Source of the DNA: Pseudonocardia endophytica
GTDB lineage: Bacteria; Actinomycetota; Actinomycetes; Mycobacteriales; Pseudonocardiaceae
DNA length: 64,000 nt
Reading direction: 5' to 3'
Assembly: GCF_004339565.1 (NCBI RefSeq)
Contig: NZ_SMFZ01000002.1
Span: 1 to 64,000, forward strand
Shown here: positions 24,665-33,078 of the stretch, piece after piece
How the letters are laid out: each line of letters starts with the position of its first letter
Numbering within the stretch: the first letter of the stretch is position 1
The notes under the pieces: generated by a model
Seen by the model: the letters and a program-made list of their open reading frames with translations, nothing else
The model's database searches: none
What the model was told of the DNA's origin: nothing
Made by a program: the position numbers and the translations under genes

Positions 24665-25294
24665 TCAGCGTGCCGGAGTACTCGCCCACACCGCGTACAG
24701 CGGGTCCCCGCCGTCCGGTGTGTCCCATCGCCCGGCCTCCGGCACGTCGAAGCCGCCGCTGCGCCGGAAGTACTCGCCGACGATCCGGACGTGCGTCTCG
24801 TCGTCGGTGGCCAGCCAGCCGCGGATCGCCTTCGTCGGGAAGCAACGGTTGGAGAACGTGCACGCGAACGTGCCGCCGGGGACCAGCACGCGGGCGACCT
24901 CGGCGAACACCGCGACCGGCTGCACGAGGTAGTCCACCGAGACGGTGCACACGCAGGTGTCGAACACGCCGCCGTCGAACGGGAGCACCGGGTCGGCGTT
25001 CAGGTCGTGCCGCACCCGGTCGCGGGCCATCGGGTTCTGCGCGAGCTCCTCGGCGTTCATCCCCAGCACGGTCAGGTGCGCCGGCTCGGTCCGCAGGTGC
25101 GAGACCCACGACGACATCAGGTCCAGCACCCGTCCGGTGGCCCCGATGTGGGCGTAGAACTCGCCGACGGCGGCGATCGCACCGTCGTCGATGTGCTGGA
25201 CCAGGCGCGGCGGGCCGTAGAACGCGGCGTCGTCGACCTCGTCGGTGCGCGAGAAGAAGCCCGGCGGGAAGTCGCCCGGAGCGTCGGTGCTCAT
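24665..25294 (-). CDS. SAM-dependent methyltransferase-like protein
   Basis: The 209-residue protein has a diverged motif I (VLDLMSSWVSHL) in place of the usual glycine-rich loop, then LTVLGMNAEELAQNP, PFDGGVFDTCVCTVSVDYL and VLVPGGTFACTFSNRCFPTKAI. This variant is common in actinobacteria and SAM binding is not certain. The ATG at 25294 is preferred over a GTG one codon upstream. It heads the leftward operon, 87 bp before the hydrolase. Confidence 0.78.
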   Translation of the reverse strand: MSTDAPGDFPPGFFSRTDEVDDAAFYGPPRLVQHIDDGAIAAVGEFYAHIGATGRVLDLMSSWVSHLRTEPAHLTVLGMNAEELAQNPMARDRVRHDLNADPVLPFDGGVFDTCVCTVSVDYLVQPVAVFAEVARVLVPGGTFACTFSNRCFPTKAIRGWLATDDETHVRIVGEYFRRSGGFDVPEAGRWDTPDGGDPLYAVWASTPAR

Positions 25295-25380
25295 CACGCG
25301 CCCTGGCCGCGCCCGGTCGACGGGCGGCTCATCGCGCGCCCTCGCTGCGCTCGATCGACGGGTGGGTGCTCATCGCGCGC
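25290..25380. repeat. three imperfect tandem repeats around the methyltransferase start
   Basis: On the minus strand GGCGCG(T/C)GATGAGC occurs three times, its ATG at 25294, 25332 and 25373, with similar GGGCG...CCCGTCGA spacers. Only the first ATG opens the methyltransferase frame; the others lie in different frames. The repeat looks like duplication of the start region and fills the gap to the divergent hydrolase. Confidence 0.7.
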
Positions 25381-25438
25381 CAGTGTTCCTCCCCTTCGCC
25401 GCTCCCCGCAGGACGGGGCGTGCGGCACGATCACGACC

Positions 25439-26140
25439 ATGACCACGTTCGTGCTGGTGCACGGCGCCTGGGGCGGCGCGCACGGTTTCCACCTCCTCCG
25501 TCCGCGGCTGCGCGCCGCGGGCCATGACGTCGTCGCGCCGCCGCTGACCGGCATCGGTGAGCGCTCGCACCTCGCCGCACCGACCGTCGGACTTCACCTG
25601 CACGTCCTCGACGTGGTGAACGCCGTGCTCTACGAGGACCTCACCGACATCGTGCTGCTCGGCTTCTCCTACGGCGGCATGGTCGTGACCGGCGCGCTGG
25701 ACGCGATCGGCGACCGGGTACGCGAGCTCGTGTATCTCGACGCGTTCGTCCCGGCCGACGGCCAGAGCGCCGCCGACCTGGCGCCCGCGATGGCCGCCGC
25801 GATCCCGACCGGGCTCGGTGCTCCGTGGCTGATCCCGGGCCCGGACCGCGAGTACGAGGACCCGGCCGAGGGTGCCTGGAACGCACCGCGGCGCAGCCCG
25901 CAACCGGTCGCGACGTTCACCGAGGCGGTACGCACCGCCGTGCCGGTGGACGATCGCCCGCTCGGCCGCACCTACATCCGCGCGACCGGGGGGCCGGACG
26001 TCACCGGCGGAGCGTTCGAGGCCGCGGCCGCGCACGCCCGCTCGTCGAACGCGTGGCGTTACCACGAGATCGAGACCACCCACATGGTCCCGCAGAACCG
26101 CCCGGACGAGCTCGCCGCGATCCTGCTCGGGCTCGCCTAG
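25439..26140 (+). CDS. alpha/beta hydrolase (esterase EstC/salicylate-esterase type)
   Basis: The 233-residue protein resembles plant-type methylesterase/hydroxynitrile lyase-like bacterial hydrolases: FVLVHGAWGGAHGFHLLRPRLRAAGHDVVAPPLTGIGER, the nucleophile elbow LLGFSYGGMVVTGA, and the C-terminal His in IETTHMVPQNRPDELA. CACGAT seven bases before the ATG suggests a leaderless start. Its TAG stop shares the CTAG tetramer with the stop of the convergent NERD gene. Confidence 0.88.
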   Translation: MTTFVLVHGAWGGAHGFHLLRPRLRAAGHDVVAPPLTGIGERSHLAAPTVGLHLHVLDVVNAVLYEDLTDIVLLGFSYGGMVVTGALDAIGDRVRELVYLDAFVPADGQSAADLAPAMAAAIPTGLGAPWLIPGPDREYEDPAEGAWNAPRRSPQPVATFTEAVRTAVPVDDRPLGRTYIRATGGPDVTGGAFEAAAAHARSSNAWRYHEIETTHMVPQNRPDELAAILLGLA

Positions 26141-26784
26141 TAGGCGATCCAGGTGCCGGTGCGCCGCGCGACGGCGTACACCTCGTCCACGGCCCACGCG
26201 TCGAGCGCCGGCGTGAGCCCGCGCAGCGCCGCGACCAGCGCGCCCTCGGTCGCGACGATCACGTCGTCCGGCCACCGGCGCACCTGCATCGCGGCACCGA
26301 CGAGCGCGACGACCGGCCGGACCGGCAGCGTGCGCAGCACCGGAGGGAGCCGCGGCACGAGCAGGTCCCGCGCCCGCGCCGCCTCCCGACGGGCGTCCGG
26401 CACCGCCGTGGTGCGGAACCCGTCCACGACCAGCGCCTCACCGTCCAGCTCGATCCGCCCGCCGCGGTGGTGCCGGGTGTTGACCGTGCACACCCCGGGT
26501 GGCCCGACGAGCACGTGGTCGATGTCCGCGCCACCGTCCAGCGGCACCGAGTGCAGCACCCGCCAGGACGGTGGCCGGTGCAGCAGCCGGTCCCGCCTGC
26601 GTCGCCGCTGGGTCAGCGACTCGAGCAGAGCCGCCGCCCGTTGCTCCCCGTCCGCTCCGACCCGCCAGTTGCGGTCGGCACCCGGGCCGTGCGCCACGCG
26701 GCGGCGGGCGGCCTCGTGCCCGACCACGCGGCCGGGGTAGCTGGCGGTCAGGTCGTCGGGTGCGTGCAGCGTTCCGTGGTCCAT
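26137..26784 (-). CDS. NERD (nuclease-related) domain protein
   Basis: The 215-residue protein has a NERD core: GADGEQRAAALLESL, WRVLHSVPL, then DIDHVLVGPPGVCTVNTRHHRGGRI. NERD is distantly related to PD-(D/E)XK nucleases. Here the usual Glu/Asp-x-Lys position reads Asn-Thr-Arg, so nuclease activity is doubtful. No kinase or helicase domain is attached. Stop codons of this and the convergent gene overlap in CTAG. Confidence 0.82.
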   Translation of the reverse strand: MDHGTLHAPDDLTASYPGRVVGHEAARRRVAHGPGADRNWRVGADGEQRAAALLESLTQRRRRRDRLLHRPPSWRVLHSVPLDGGADIDHVLVGPPGVCTVNTRHHRGGRIELDGEALVVDGFRTTAVPDARREAARARDLLVPRLPPVLRTLPVRPVVALVGAAMQVRRWPDDVIVATEGALVAALRGLTPALDAWAVDEVYAVARRTGTWIAY

Positions 26785-26845
26785 ACGCGCAGTGTGGCGC
26801 GGACCACCGACAGAAACGGATAATGTCGAGGTGGGAGGAGGGCCC

Positions 26846-27355
26846 ATGCACCGAATGCACCGCCCGGCCGACCCGCGGTTCGAGTCGCCCGTCGAGAAGC
26901 AGATCCGCGAGGCCACCGAGCGCGGCGACTTCGACAACCTGCCCGGCAAGGGGAAGCCGCTCCCCGGCGCCGGGAAGACCGGGCCGATCGACGAGACCTG
27001 GTGGGTGCGCGGGTACCTGCAGCGCGAGGGCCTGTCGACGGACGCGCTGCTGCCGACGTCGCTTCAGCTGCGCAAACAGATCGACAAGCTCCCGGAGACG
27101 CTGCGCCCGCTGCGCGACGAGCGCTGGGTCCGCGACCGCGTCGAGGAGCTGAACCGCCAGATCGTCGACCACATGCGCCACCCCGTCGGGCCGCGCGTTC
27201 CGATCCGCAAGCTGGACCCGGACGAGGTGGTCGCCGCCTGGAGGGCGGACCGCCTGGCCCGGGAGACGGCGGTCCCGGCGTCGCGTCCGGAGACCGGGCC
27301 GGTGCCCGCGCCCGCGCGCCGCTCCTGGTGGACCCGCCTGCTCGGCCGCCGCTGA
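26846..27355 (+). CDS. DUF1992 (DnaJ-homologue C28 conserved domain) protein
   Basis: The 169-residue protein contains the DUF1992 signature FESPVEKQIREATERGDFDNLPGKGKPLPG and a long helical stretch (LLPTSLQLRKQIDKLPETL, WVRDRVEELNRQIVDHM). The family is widespread but of unknown function. The start at MHRMHR has GGAGGAGG upstream. A PVPAPARR tail ends in a basic WWTRLLGRR patch. Confidence 0.85.
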   Translation: MHRMHRPADPRFESPVEKQIREATERGDFDNLPGKGKPLPGAGKTGPIDETWWVRGYLQREGLSTDALLPTSLQLRKQIDKLPETLRPLRDERWVRDRVEELNRQIVDHMRHPVGPRVPIRKLDPDEVVAAWRADRLARETAVPASRPETGPVPAPARRSWWTRLLGRR

Positions 27356-27407
27356 CAGCCTCGCGCCCGGCACCGGCCCGGCCGTCGCCGGCGCCCCGGA
27401 CCGAGTT

Positions 27408-27542
27408 GCGCGAGAGCAGCTCTCGTACGGTCGCGCGGCGCGAAAGGAGCTCTCGTCCAACCAGGGCCGGGACGCCGCGATCCGCGGGAAGCCCTGCGAG
27501 AGCAGCTCTGGCGCGGCAATACGGTGCGAGAGGAACTCCCGT
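27408..27542. repeat. orphan palindromic repeat cluster
   Basis: GCGCGAGAGCAGCTCTCGT (27408-27426) and GCGCGAAAGGAGCTCTCGT (27438-27456) are direct repeats, 17 of 19 identical, and the first contains a perfect 15-bp palindrome. A second pair with the same 30-bp offset starts near 27494 and 27524, 86 bp downstream. The reverse strand of the last copy shares GTTCCTCTCG with the 61-bp palindromes near nuclease A. It fills the gap between the DUF1992 gene and the convergent SRPBCC gene. Confidence 0.75.
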
Positions 27543-27561
27543 CCAGCAGCGGCGGGCCGGA

Positions 27562-28053
27562 TCAGGCCCGCGTCGCCGGTGTGCGTGGCGCGAGATGCCC
27601 TGGGCTGGGCAGCGGTGTCCCCGACTCGAGCAGCGTCTTGAGCGCGGACAGGATGGCCGGCCAGCCCTCGCCGATGTCGCGGTGGTCCTGCTCGCCCTTC
27701 GCGTCGGCGGTGAAGCCGGTGTGCAACACGGAGAGCTTCACCACCTCGTCGCCGAACGGGGAGATCGTGAACTCCACCGTCGTCGCCGGGCGTCCGGCCT
27801 CCTGCTCGGCGCGGCCGGTGAACGTGTAGGACAGCCTGGTCGGCGGCTCGACGACGAGCACCTCGCCGATGAAGTCGTCGCGCTCCGGGTGGTAGGCCTC
27901 CAGTAGCGCGCCGGGCGTCCAGTCCGAGCGCAGCTCCGCGCCTCCCCAGTACTGCATCGTGAACTCGGGCGTGGTCAGCGCGTCGAACACCTGCTGCGGC
28001 GTCGTACGGATGTAGGTCGTGTAGACGTACGTACGGTCACTGATCTCGGTCAT
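27562..28053 (-). CDS. SRPBCC/AHSA1-type protein
   Basis: The 163-residue protein has the START/AHA1 fold pattern: YVYTTYIRTTPQQVFDALTTPEFTMQYWGGAELRSDWTPG, then GEVLVVEPPTRLSYTF and a C-terminal GWPAILSALKTLLESG helix. Such proteins bind hydrophobic ligands and are commonly paired with ArsR regulators, as here: the genes overlap by 17 bp. The start at MTEISD is preceded by GGAGGAG. Confidence 0.88.
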   Translation of the reverse strand: MTEISDRTYVYTTYIRTTPQQVFDALTTPEFTMQYWGGAELRSDWTPGALLEAYHPERDDFIGEVLVVEPPTRLSYTFTGRAEQEAGRPATTVEFTISPFGDEVVKLSVLHTGFTADAKGEQDHRDIGEGWPAILSALKTLLESGTPLPSPGHLAPRTPATRA

Positions 28054-28369
28054 CGGTCTCCTCCAGCGCGGCCCGCAGGTTCGTGATCGCCTGCACGCGC
28101 GCTCGTTCGTACTTGCCGATCCACCGGTCGTGGATCTCCTGGATGGGCACCGGGTCGAGGTGGTGGAGCTTCTCCCGGCCACGGCGGAGGGTCGAGACCA
28201 GCCCGGCGGACTCCAGCTGTGCCAGATGCTTCGAGACGGCCTGGCGCGTCATCGCCAGGCCGGTGCACAGCTCGCCGAGGGTCTGCCCGTTGCTCGCGTG
28301 CAACCGGTCGAGGATCTCCCGCCGCGTCGGGTCGGCCAGCGCCCGGAACACGGCGTCCACGTCGGTCAC
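28037..28369 (-). CDS. ArsR-family transcriptional repressor
   Basis: The 110-residue protein is a compact winged helix: VDAVFRALADPTRREILDRLHASNGQTLGELCTGLAMTRQAVSKHLAQLESAGLVSTLRRGREKLHHL. No ArsR metal-binding cysteine motif is present, so it is of the SRPBCC-linked type rather than a metal sensor. The GTG at 28369 was chosen because a consensus promoter puts the transcription start there. It is likely autoregulated with the SRPBCC gene. Confidence 0.9.
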   Translation of the reverse strand: MTDVDAVFRALADPTRREILDRLHASNGQTLGELCTGLAMTRQAVSKHLAQLESAGLVSTLRRGREKLHHLDPVPIQEIHDRWIGKYERARVQAITNLRAALEETDDRDQ

Positions 28370-28376
28370 GGACGCC

Positions 28377-28406
28377 ACAATAGGCAACCAAAAAGTTGCA
28401 TGTCAA
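28377..28406 (-). promoter_or_regulatory. arsR promoter and operator, leaderless
   Basis: Reading leftward: TTGACA (28406-28401), an 18-bp spacer, TATTGT (28382-28377), then seven bases to the GTG start at 28369. The spacer contains GCAACTTTTTGGTTGC (28399-28384), a 5-bp perfect inverted repeat typical of ArsR sites. Repressor binding between the -35 and -10 would block polymerase. Confidence 0.8.
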
Positions 28407-28489
28407 TCGGTCGAGCCCGATGGGCGCCGTTCGTCCTGTGCGCGTGACGAACCCGTCCACCGGGACGAGGGATCGGGTGAGGAGGACCG

Positions 28490-28882
28490 ATGGACTACAT
28501 GCTTCTGATCTACGGGTGCGAGCGGACGGAACCGGACAGCGCCGCGTTCCGGGCCACGCTGGCGGCCGTGAACGCGTTCACCGAGGAGTGCCGCGCCCGC
28601 GGTGTCTGCCGAGGCTCGAACCCGTTGGAGGACACCGGGACCGCGACCACCGTGCGGGTCCGCGACGGCGAGGCGTTCACGACCGACGGCCCGTTCGCCG
28701 AGACGCGCGAGCAGCTCGCCGGCTACTACCTGCTCGACTGTCGCGACCTGGACGAGGCGCTCGAGCTGGCCGCCCGTTGTCCGCTGGCGGCCGAGGGGTC
28801 GATCGAGGTCCGCCCGGTGCGCCGGGTGCCCGGCCTGGCGGGCGATCCGGCCGCCGAGCTCCACCGGCTGCTCTCCGAGTGA
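28490..28882 (+). CDS. YCII-domain (DGPF) protein
   Basis: The 130-residue protein shows the YCII/DGPF pattern: [11 protein letters not shown] at the start, [38 protein letters not shown], and GSIEVRPVR. Proteins of this family are encoded next to ECF42-type sigma factors, as here: its stop overlaps the start of the sigma gene (GTGA). GGAGG precedes the ATG. Confidence 0.92.
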   Translation: MDYMLLIYGCERTEPDSAAFRATLAAVNAFTEECRARGVCRGSNPLEDTGTATTVRVRDGEAFTTDGPFAETREQLAGYYLLDCRDLDEALELAARCPLAAEGSIEVRPVRRVPGLAGDPAAELHRLLSE

Positions 28883-30102
28883 TCGCTGTGCTGACGACGG
28901 GTGCCGCGCTGGCGGACGTCTACGCGCGTGAGCGCGGCCGCGTCCTGGCCGGTCTCGTCCGGGCGCTCGGCGACGTGGGGCTGGCGGAGGACGCGCTGCA
29001 GGACGCGGCCGCGAAGGCCGCGACGAGCTGGGCCGACGGCTCGGTCCCGGACGACCCGGCCGCCTGGCTGATGACGGTCGGACGCCGCTGCGCTCTGGAC
29101 CGGCTGCGCCGCGAGTCCGTCGGCCGGGAGAAGTACCGCACGCTCGCCGCGACCGACAGGGGGGAGGTCTCCGAGTTGTCTACATGGGACGGATCGCTGG
29201 AGCGGCTCGGCGACGACCGGCTCAGCCTGCTGTTCACCTGCTGCCACCCGGCGCTCGCGATGCCGGCCCGGGTCGCGTTGACGTTGCAGCTGGTCGGCGG
29301 CCTGACCGCGGCGCAGATCGCGCGCGGCTTCCTGGCCACGGAGGCGACGACGGCGCAGCGGCTCGTGCGGGCCAAGCGCAAGATCCGCGACGCCGGGATC
29401 CGGATCGCCGTCCCGTCCGACGCGATGCTGCCGGACCGCCTGGACGGCGTCCTGACCGTGCTGTACCTGATCTTCACCGAGGGCTACGGGATGCACGCGA
29501 AGGATCTCTGCGACGAGGCGTTGCGGCTGTCCCGGCTGCTCGCCCTGCTGATGCCGGACGAGCCGGAGGTGCTCGGCCTGTGCGCGCTGATCGCGTTGCA
29601 GCACTCGCGCTCCGACGCCCGCACGGACGCCGACGGCGGGCTGGTCCTGCTCGCCGACCAGGACCGGGACCGCTGGGACCGGGGCCTCGTCGAGGAGGGC
29701 ACCGGGCTCGTCGAACACGCCCTGCGTCGTGGACGGCCCGGGCCGTACCAGATCCAGGCCGCGATCGCGGCCGTGCACGCGGCGGCGCCGAGCGCGTCGG
29801 AGACGGACTGGGAGCAGATCGTCGCGCTCTACGGCGAGCTGCGACGACGGGCGCCGGGCCCGGTCGTCGAGCTGAACCGGGCCGTCGCGGTGGCGATGGC
29901 CCGCGGTCCGGCCGCCGGGCTGGAGCTGATCGACGCGATCGACGGCCTGGACCGCTACCACCTGCTGCACGCCGCCCGTGCCGATCTGCTCGACCGGCTC
30001 GGCCGGTCCACGGAGGCCGCCGACGCCTACCGGACGGCCCTGCTCACCGTGGACGACCCGGCCGAGCGCCGCTTCCTGCAGGGACGCCTGAACGGCCGGT
30101 GA
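28879..30102 (+). CDS. ECF42-type RNA polymerase sigma factor
   Basis: The 407-residue sigma factor has region 2 ([40 protein letters not shown]) and region 4 ([40 protein letters not shown]), followed by a roughly 200-residue C-terminal extension with TPR-like helices ([43 protein letters not shown]). This extension defines the ECF42 group, where it replaces an anti-sigma factor in control. Coupled to the YCII gene. Its tail overlaps the convergent membrane protein gene by 59 bp. Confidence 0.92.
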   Translation: MIAVLTTGAALADVYARERGRVLAGLVRALGDVGLAEDALQDAAAKAATSWADGSVPDDPAAWLMTVGRRCALDRLRRESVGREKYRTLAATDRGEVSELSTWDGSLERLGDDRLSLLFTCCHPALAMPARVALTLQLVGGLTAAQIARGFLATEATTAQRLVRAKRKIRDAGIRIAVPSDAMLPDRLDGVLTVLYLIFTEGYGMHAKDLCDEALRLSRLLALLMPDEPEVLGLCALIALQHSRSDARTDADGGLVLLADQDRDRWDRGLVEEGTGLVEHALRRGRPGPYQIQAAIAAVHAAAPSASETDWEQIVALYGELRRRAPGPVVELNRAVAVAMARGPAAGLELIDAIDGLDRYHLLHAARADLLDRLGRSTEAADAYRTALLTVDDPAERRFLQGRLNGR

Positions 30103-30583
30103 GACGGCCACCCGGCTTCTCCACCGACAGCACGGTCGACGCGATCAGCGCCACCTGGTGCGCGACCGACACGCCGGCCAGCCACCACAGCACGTCCGTC
30201 CCGCCTGCAGCCTGCGCGGTCGCCAGCAACCGGGTGCTCACCGCGACCGAGCTGGCGATCACGGCCAGCGCCAGCACCGTCTTCGCGACGACCCACCGGT
30301 ACCGGAACACCCCCCACGGTGTTCCGAGCCCGGCGACGACACCGGTCAGCACGGTGCCGACGGCGAAGAACGGGATCATCCCTTCGCCGACGACCGCCAT
30401 CACGTCCAGCACGAACGTGCTGTGCGGTCCGGTCCCGCCGAGCAGCAGCGCGACCGGCAGCGCCAGCATCACCAGCGCCAGCCCGGTCCAGCCGATCCCC
30501 AGCACGACGTGCGCGGAACGCACCCCCGACCGTGCCGGTCGCGCGAGCCGGAACCGCACGGGTGCCGGGGACCGGACGGTCAC
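30044..30583 (-). CDS. integral membrane protein (DUF2269-like)
   Basis: The 179-residue protein has four hydrophobic segments ([26 protein letters not shown] region, [66 protein letters not shown]). The pattern resembles DUF2269-type proteins of unknown role. GTG start overlapping the DUF1707 stop (GTGA), so the two are one operon. Confidence 0.72.
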   Translation of the reverse strand: MTVRSPAPVRFRLARPARSGVRSAHVVLGIGWTGLALVMLALPVALLLGGTGPHSTFVLDVMAVVGEGMIPFFAVGTVLTGVVAGLGTPWGVFRYRWVVAKTVLALAVIASSVAVSTRLLATAQAAGGTDVLWWLAGVSVAHQVALIASTVLSVEKPGGRLTGRSGVPAGSGARPGRPR

Positions 30584-31023
30584 CGCAGGGCCTCCGGCAT
30601 CAGCTCGTCCGCCGACGGCTCGCGCTCGGCGCGGCGGCTGTGCACGAACAGCGCCAGCGCCAGCCAGAACGTCGGGAACGCCGGGAAGAAGAACGGCGCC
30701 GGGCTGAACGCCCACGCGATCACCAGCGCCACGACGACGACGGCGGTCACCGCCGCGTGGATCGTGAAGATCCGCCGGGCGCGCGGGGTCATCGGGCCGC
30801 GGCGCGGACGTGACGGGCGGCGGACCGCGGGCAGATCCGCGACGAGCGGGACCAGCTCGTCCCTCGTCCGCGCCGCGTAGGCGGCGGCCTGGCGCTCGTC
30901 GGACTCGGCCAGCGTCAGCCTGCCCTCGACGGCCGCCTCGCGGAGCCGGTCGGTGACCCGCTCGCGCTCCGCGTCCGAGGCCAGCACGGCCGGAGCCGGT
31001 GTGGGTGTGGTGTCGGTACTCAT
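30580..31023 (-). CDS. DUF1707 protein with 2TM domain
   Basis: The 147-residue paralogue of the gene at 5600-6028 has LASDAERERVTDRLREAAVEGRLTLAESDERQAAAYAARTRDELVPLVADLP, then two membrane helices (IHAAVTAVVVVALVIAWAF and FPTFWLALALFVH). It is divergent from a two-component system, a common setting for DUF1707, but a direct link is unproven. Confidence 0.82.
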   Translation of the reverse strand: MSTDTTPTPAPAVLASDAERERVTDRLREAAVEGRLTLAESDERQAAAYAARTRDELVPLVADLPAVRRPSRPRRGPMTPRARRIFTIHAAVTAVVVVALVIAWAFSPAPFFFPAFPTFWLALALFVHSRRAEREPSADELMPEALR

Positions 31024-31214
31024 GGTGTCCCGCCTCTCGTGGGTGATGGCGGCAAGCCTCCGCGCGGCACGCCCCGCGCGCGTCCGCCCGGCGGCGGCGA
31101 TCCGGCTGCTGTCCTCGGGCGACGGGCCGGGTGCCCGCTACACCCGTGGGAGTAGCAGCCCGGTCTTCTCCAGGAGGACGCTTTCTGTCGGTGCCCTGCC
31201 CTACCGTGACCCAC

Positions 31215-32399
31215 GTGCCCGCCGCGACCCGTCCGAGCTGGTGGGGCGGTGTCCCCCGGACACTCGCCCTGCCGGCCGTCGTCGCGTTCCTGACGTTCGG
31301 CAGCACGGCGTTCGCGGCTCTGCGCCAGCCCTACGCGCGCCCGCTGGACGTGCTGGGCGTGGTGCTGCTCGTGATCGGGCCCGCCGCGCTGGTCGTGCGG
31401 CGGGCGTACCCGCGCGAGGTCGTCGTGCTGGCCGCCGCGGCCGTCGTCGTCTGGTTCGGGCTCGGCTATCCGGGGAGTCCGATGCCCGCCGCGGCGGTGA
31501 TCGCGCTGTTCGGGGCCACGGTGGCCGGGCACCACCACGTCGCGGCGATCACCGCGGCGACGTCCATCGCGGTGCTCGCGGTGTGGACGTACGTGGCCGG
31601 CGGGACGGTCTCGTGGCCGGGCGTCCTGATCGTGCTCGCCTGGCTCACGGTCGTCGTGGCGGCCGGTGTCCTGTGGCGGTTCCGCCGGGAACGCCGTGAG
31701 CAGGTCCGCGCGGCGCTCGCCGAGGAGCAGCGACGCAAGGCGGGCGAGGAACGGCTGCGAATCGCCCAGGAGCTGCACGACGTGCTCGGCCACCACGTCT
31801 CGCTGATCAACGTCCAGGCCGGCGTCGCGCTCTTCCTGCTCGACGACGATCCGGAGCAGGCCCGCACGGCGCTCGCCGAGATCAAGCGGTCCAGCCGGGA
31901 CCTCCTGCGCGAGATGCGCTCCACGCTCGGCGTGCTACGGGGAGTGGACGCCGCGGCGCCGCACCAGCCGACTCCCGGGCTGGACCGTCTGGACGCCCTG
32001 CTCGACGACGTCCGCGCCGCAGGCCTCGAGGTGACACTACGGACGGCAGGCGACACGCGACCGCTGCCCACCGGCGTCGACCTGGCGGCGTACCGGATCG
32101 TGCAGGAGTCGCTGACGAACACCCGCCGGCACGCGGGCGCGTCGACCGCGACCGTGCTGATCGGCTACCGGGACCGGGAGCTCGAACTGCGCGTCGACGA
32201 CGACGGCACCGGACCACCGGCCGTCGAGACCACGGGTGGGAACGGCCTGCTCGGCATGACCGAACGCGCGCACGCGCTCGGCGGGACCCTGGAGGCCGGC
32301 GCCGGGCCCGACGGCGGGTACCGCGTCCGTGCCCGGCTCCCGCTCCCCGAGCCGGCGGAGGCCGTCGTGGAGACCGGCGACGCCACGGTCCGCCGATGA
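31215..32399 (+). CDS. NarL-type sensor histidine kinase
   Basis: The 394-residue kinase has about five N-terminal membrane helices, then HisKA_3 with the phospho-accepting His in EERLRIAQELHDVLGHHVSLINVQAG, and an ATPase domain (YRIVQESLTNTRRHAGAS for the N box, VDDDGTGPP and GGNGLLGMTERA for the G boxes). The sensed signal is not evident. The GTG at 31215 follows TACCGT by seven bases, so a leaderless start is preferred. It overlaps its regulator by ATGA. Confidence 0.9.
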   Translation: MPAATRPSWWGGVPRTLALPAVVAFLTFGSTAFAALRQPYARPLDVLGVVLLVIGPAALVVRRAYPREVVVLAAAAVVVWFGLGYPGSPMPAAAVIALFGATVAGHHHVAAITAATSIAVLAVWTYVAGGTVSWPGVLIVLAWLTVVVAAGVLWRFRRERREQVRAALAEEQRRKAGEERLRIAQELHDVLGHHVSLINVQAGVALFLLDDDPEQARTALAEIKRSSRDLLREMRSTLGVLRGVDAAAPHQPTPGLDRLDALLDDVRAAGLEVTLRTAGDTRPLPTGVDLAAYRIVQESLTNTRRHAGASTATVLIGYRDRELELRVDDDGTGPPAVETTGGNGLLGMTERAHALGGTLEAGAGPDGGYRVRARLPLPEPAEAVVETGDATVRR

Positions 32400-33064
32400 T
32401 CCGGGTCCTGCTGGCCGACGACCAGGCGCTCGTCCGTTCCGGGTTCCGGGCGCTGCTCGGGTCGCAGCCCGACCTGGAGGTCGTCGGCGAGGCGGCGGAC
32501 GGGGCCGAGGCGCTGGCCCGTGTGCGGGAGCTGGTCCCGGACGTCGTGCTGATGGACATCCGGATGCCGGGCACCGACGGCCTCGCCGCCACCCGGGAGA
32601 TCACCGCCGACGCGGGCCTGGAGACCGTGCGGGTGATCGTGCTGACCACGTTCACCGAGGACTCCTACGTGTTCGACGCGATCCGCCACGGCGCGAGCGG
32701 GTTCCTCGTCAAGGACTCCGAGCCGGAGGACCTGATCAAGGCGATCCGGATCGTGCACGGCGGTGACGCGCTGCTCGCGCCGGCCGTGACCCGCACGCTG
32801 ATCGCCGAGTTCGCGGCCCGTTCACGGCCGGGGCCGGGCACCGCGCGGGCGCTGGAGGGACTCACCGACCGGGAGCGTGAGGTCGTCGCCCAGGTCGCGG
32901 CCGGTCTGACGAACGAGGAGATCGCCGGGACGCTGTTCATGAGCCCGACGACGGCGAAGACGCACGTCAGCCGCGCGATGTCGAAGCTCGGCGCGCGGGA
33001 CAGGGCCCAGCTCGTCGTGCTCGCCTACGAGAGCGGCCTGGTCCGGCCCGGCTGGGCGACCTGA
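32396..33064 (+). CDS. LuxR/NarL-family response regulator
   Basis: The 222-residue regulator has a receiver domain (VLLADDQALVRSGFRALL, phosphorylated Asp in VVLMDIRMPGTDGL, LTTFTEDSYVFDAI, LVKDSEPEDL) and a LuxR-type DNA-binding domain (LTDREREVVAQVAAGLTNEEIAGTLFMSPTTAKTHVSRAMSKLGARDRAQLV). It is translated by ATGA coupling with its kinase. Confidence 0.95.
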   Translation: MIRVLLADDQALVRSGFRALLGSQPDLEVVGEAADGAEALARVRELVPDVVLMDIRMPGTDGLAATREITADAGLETVRVIVLTTFTEDSYVFDAIRHGASGFLVKDSEPEDLIKAIRIVHGGDALLAPAVTRTLIAEFAARSRPGPGTARALEGLTDREREVVAQVAAGLTNEEIAGTLFMSPTTAKTHVSRAMSKLGARDRAQLVVLAYESGLVRPGWAT

Positions 33065-33078
33065 GTACGGTCACGCCC

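Noticed and set aside
25295-25380. Upstream ATGs at 25332 and 25373 as alternative methyltransferase starts
   Set aside because: They lie in other frames from the methyltransferase and run into stops; they are copies of the repeat.
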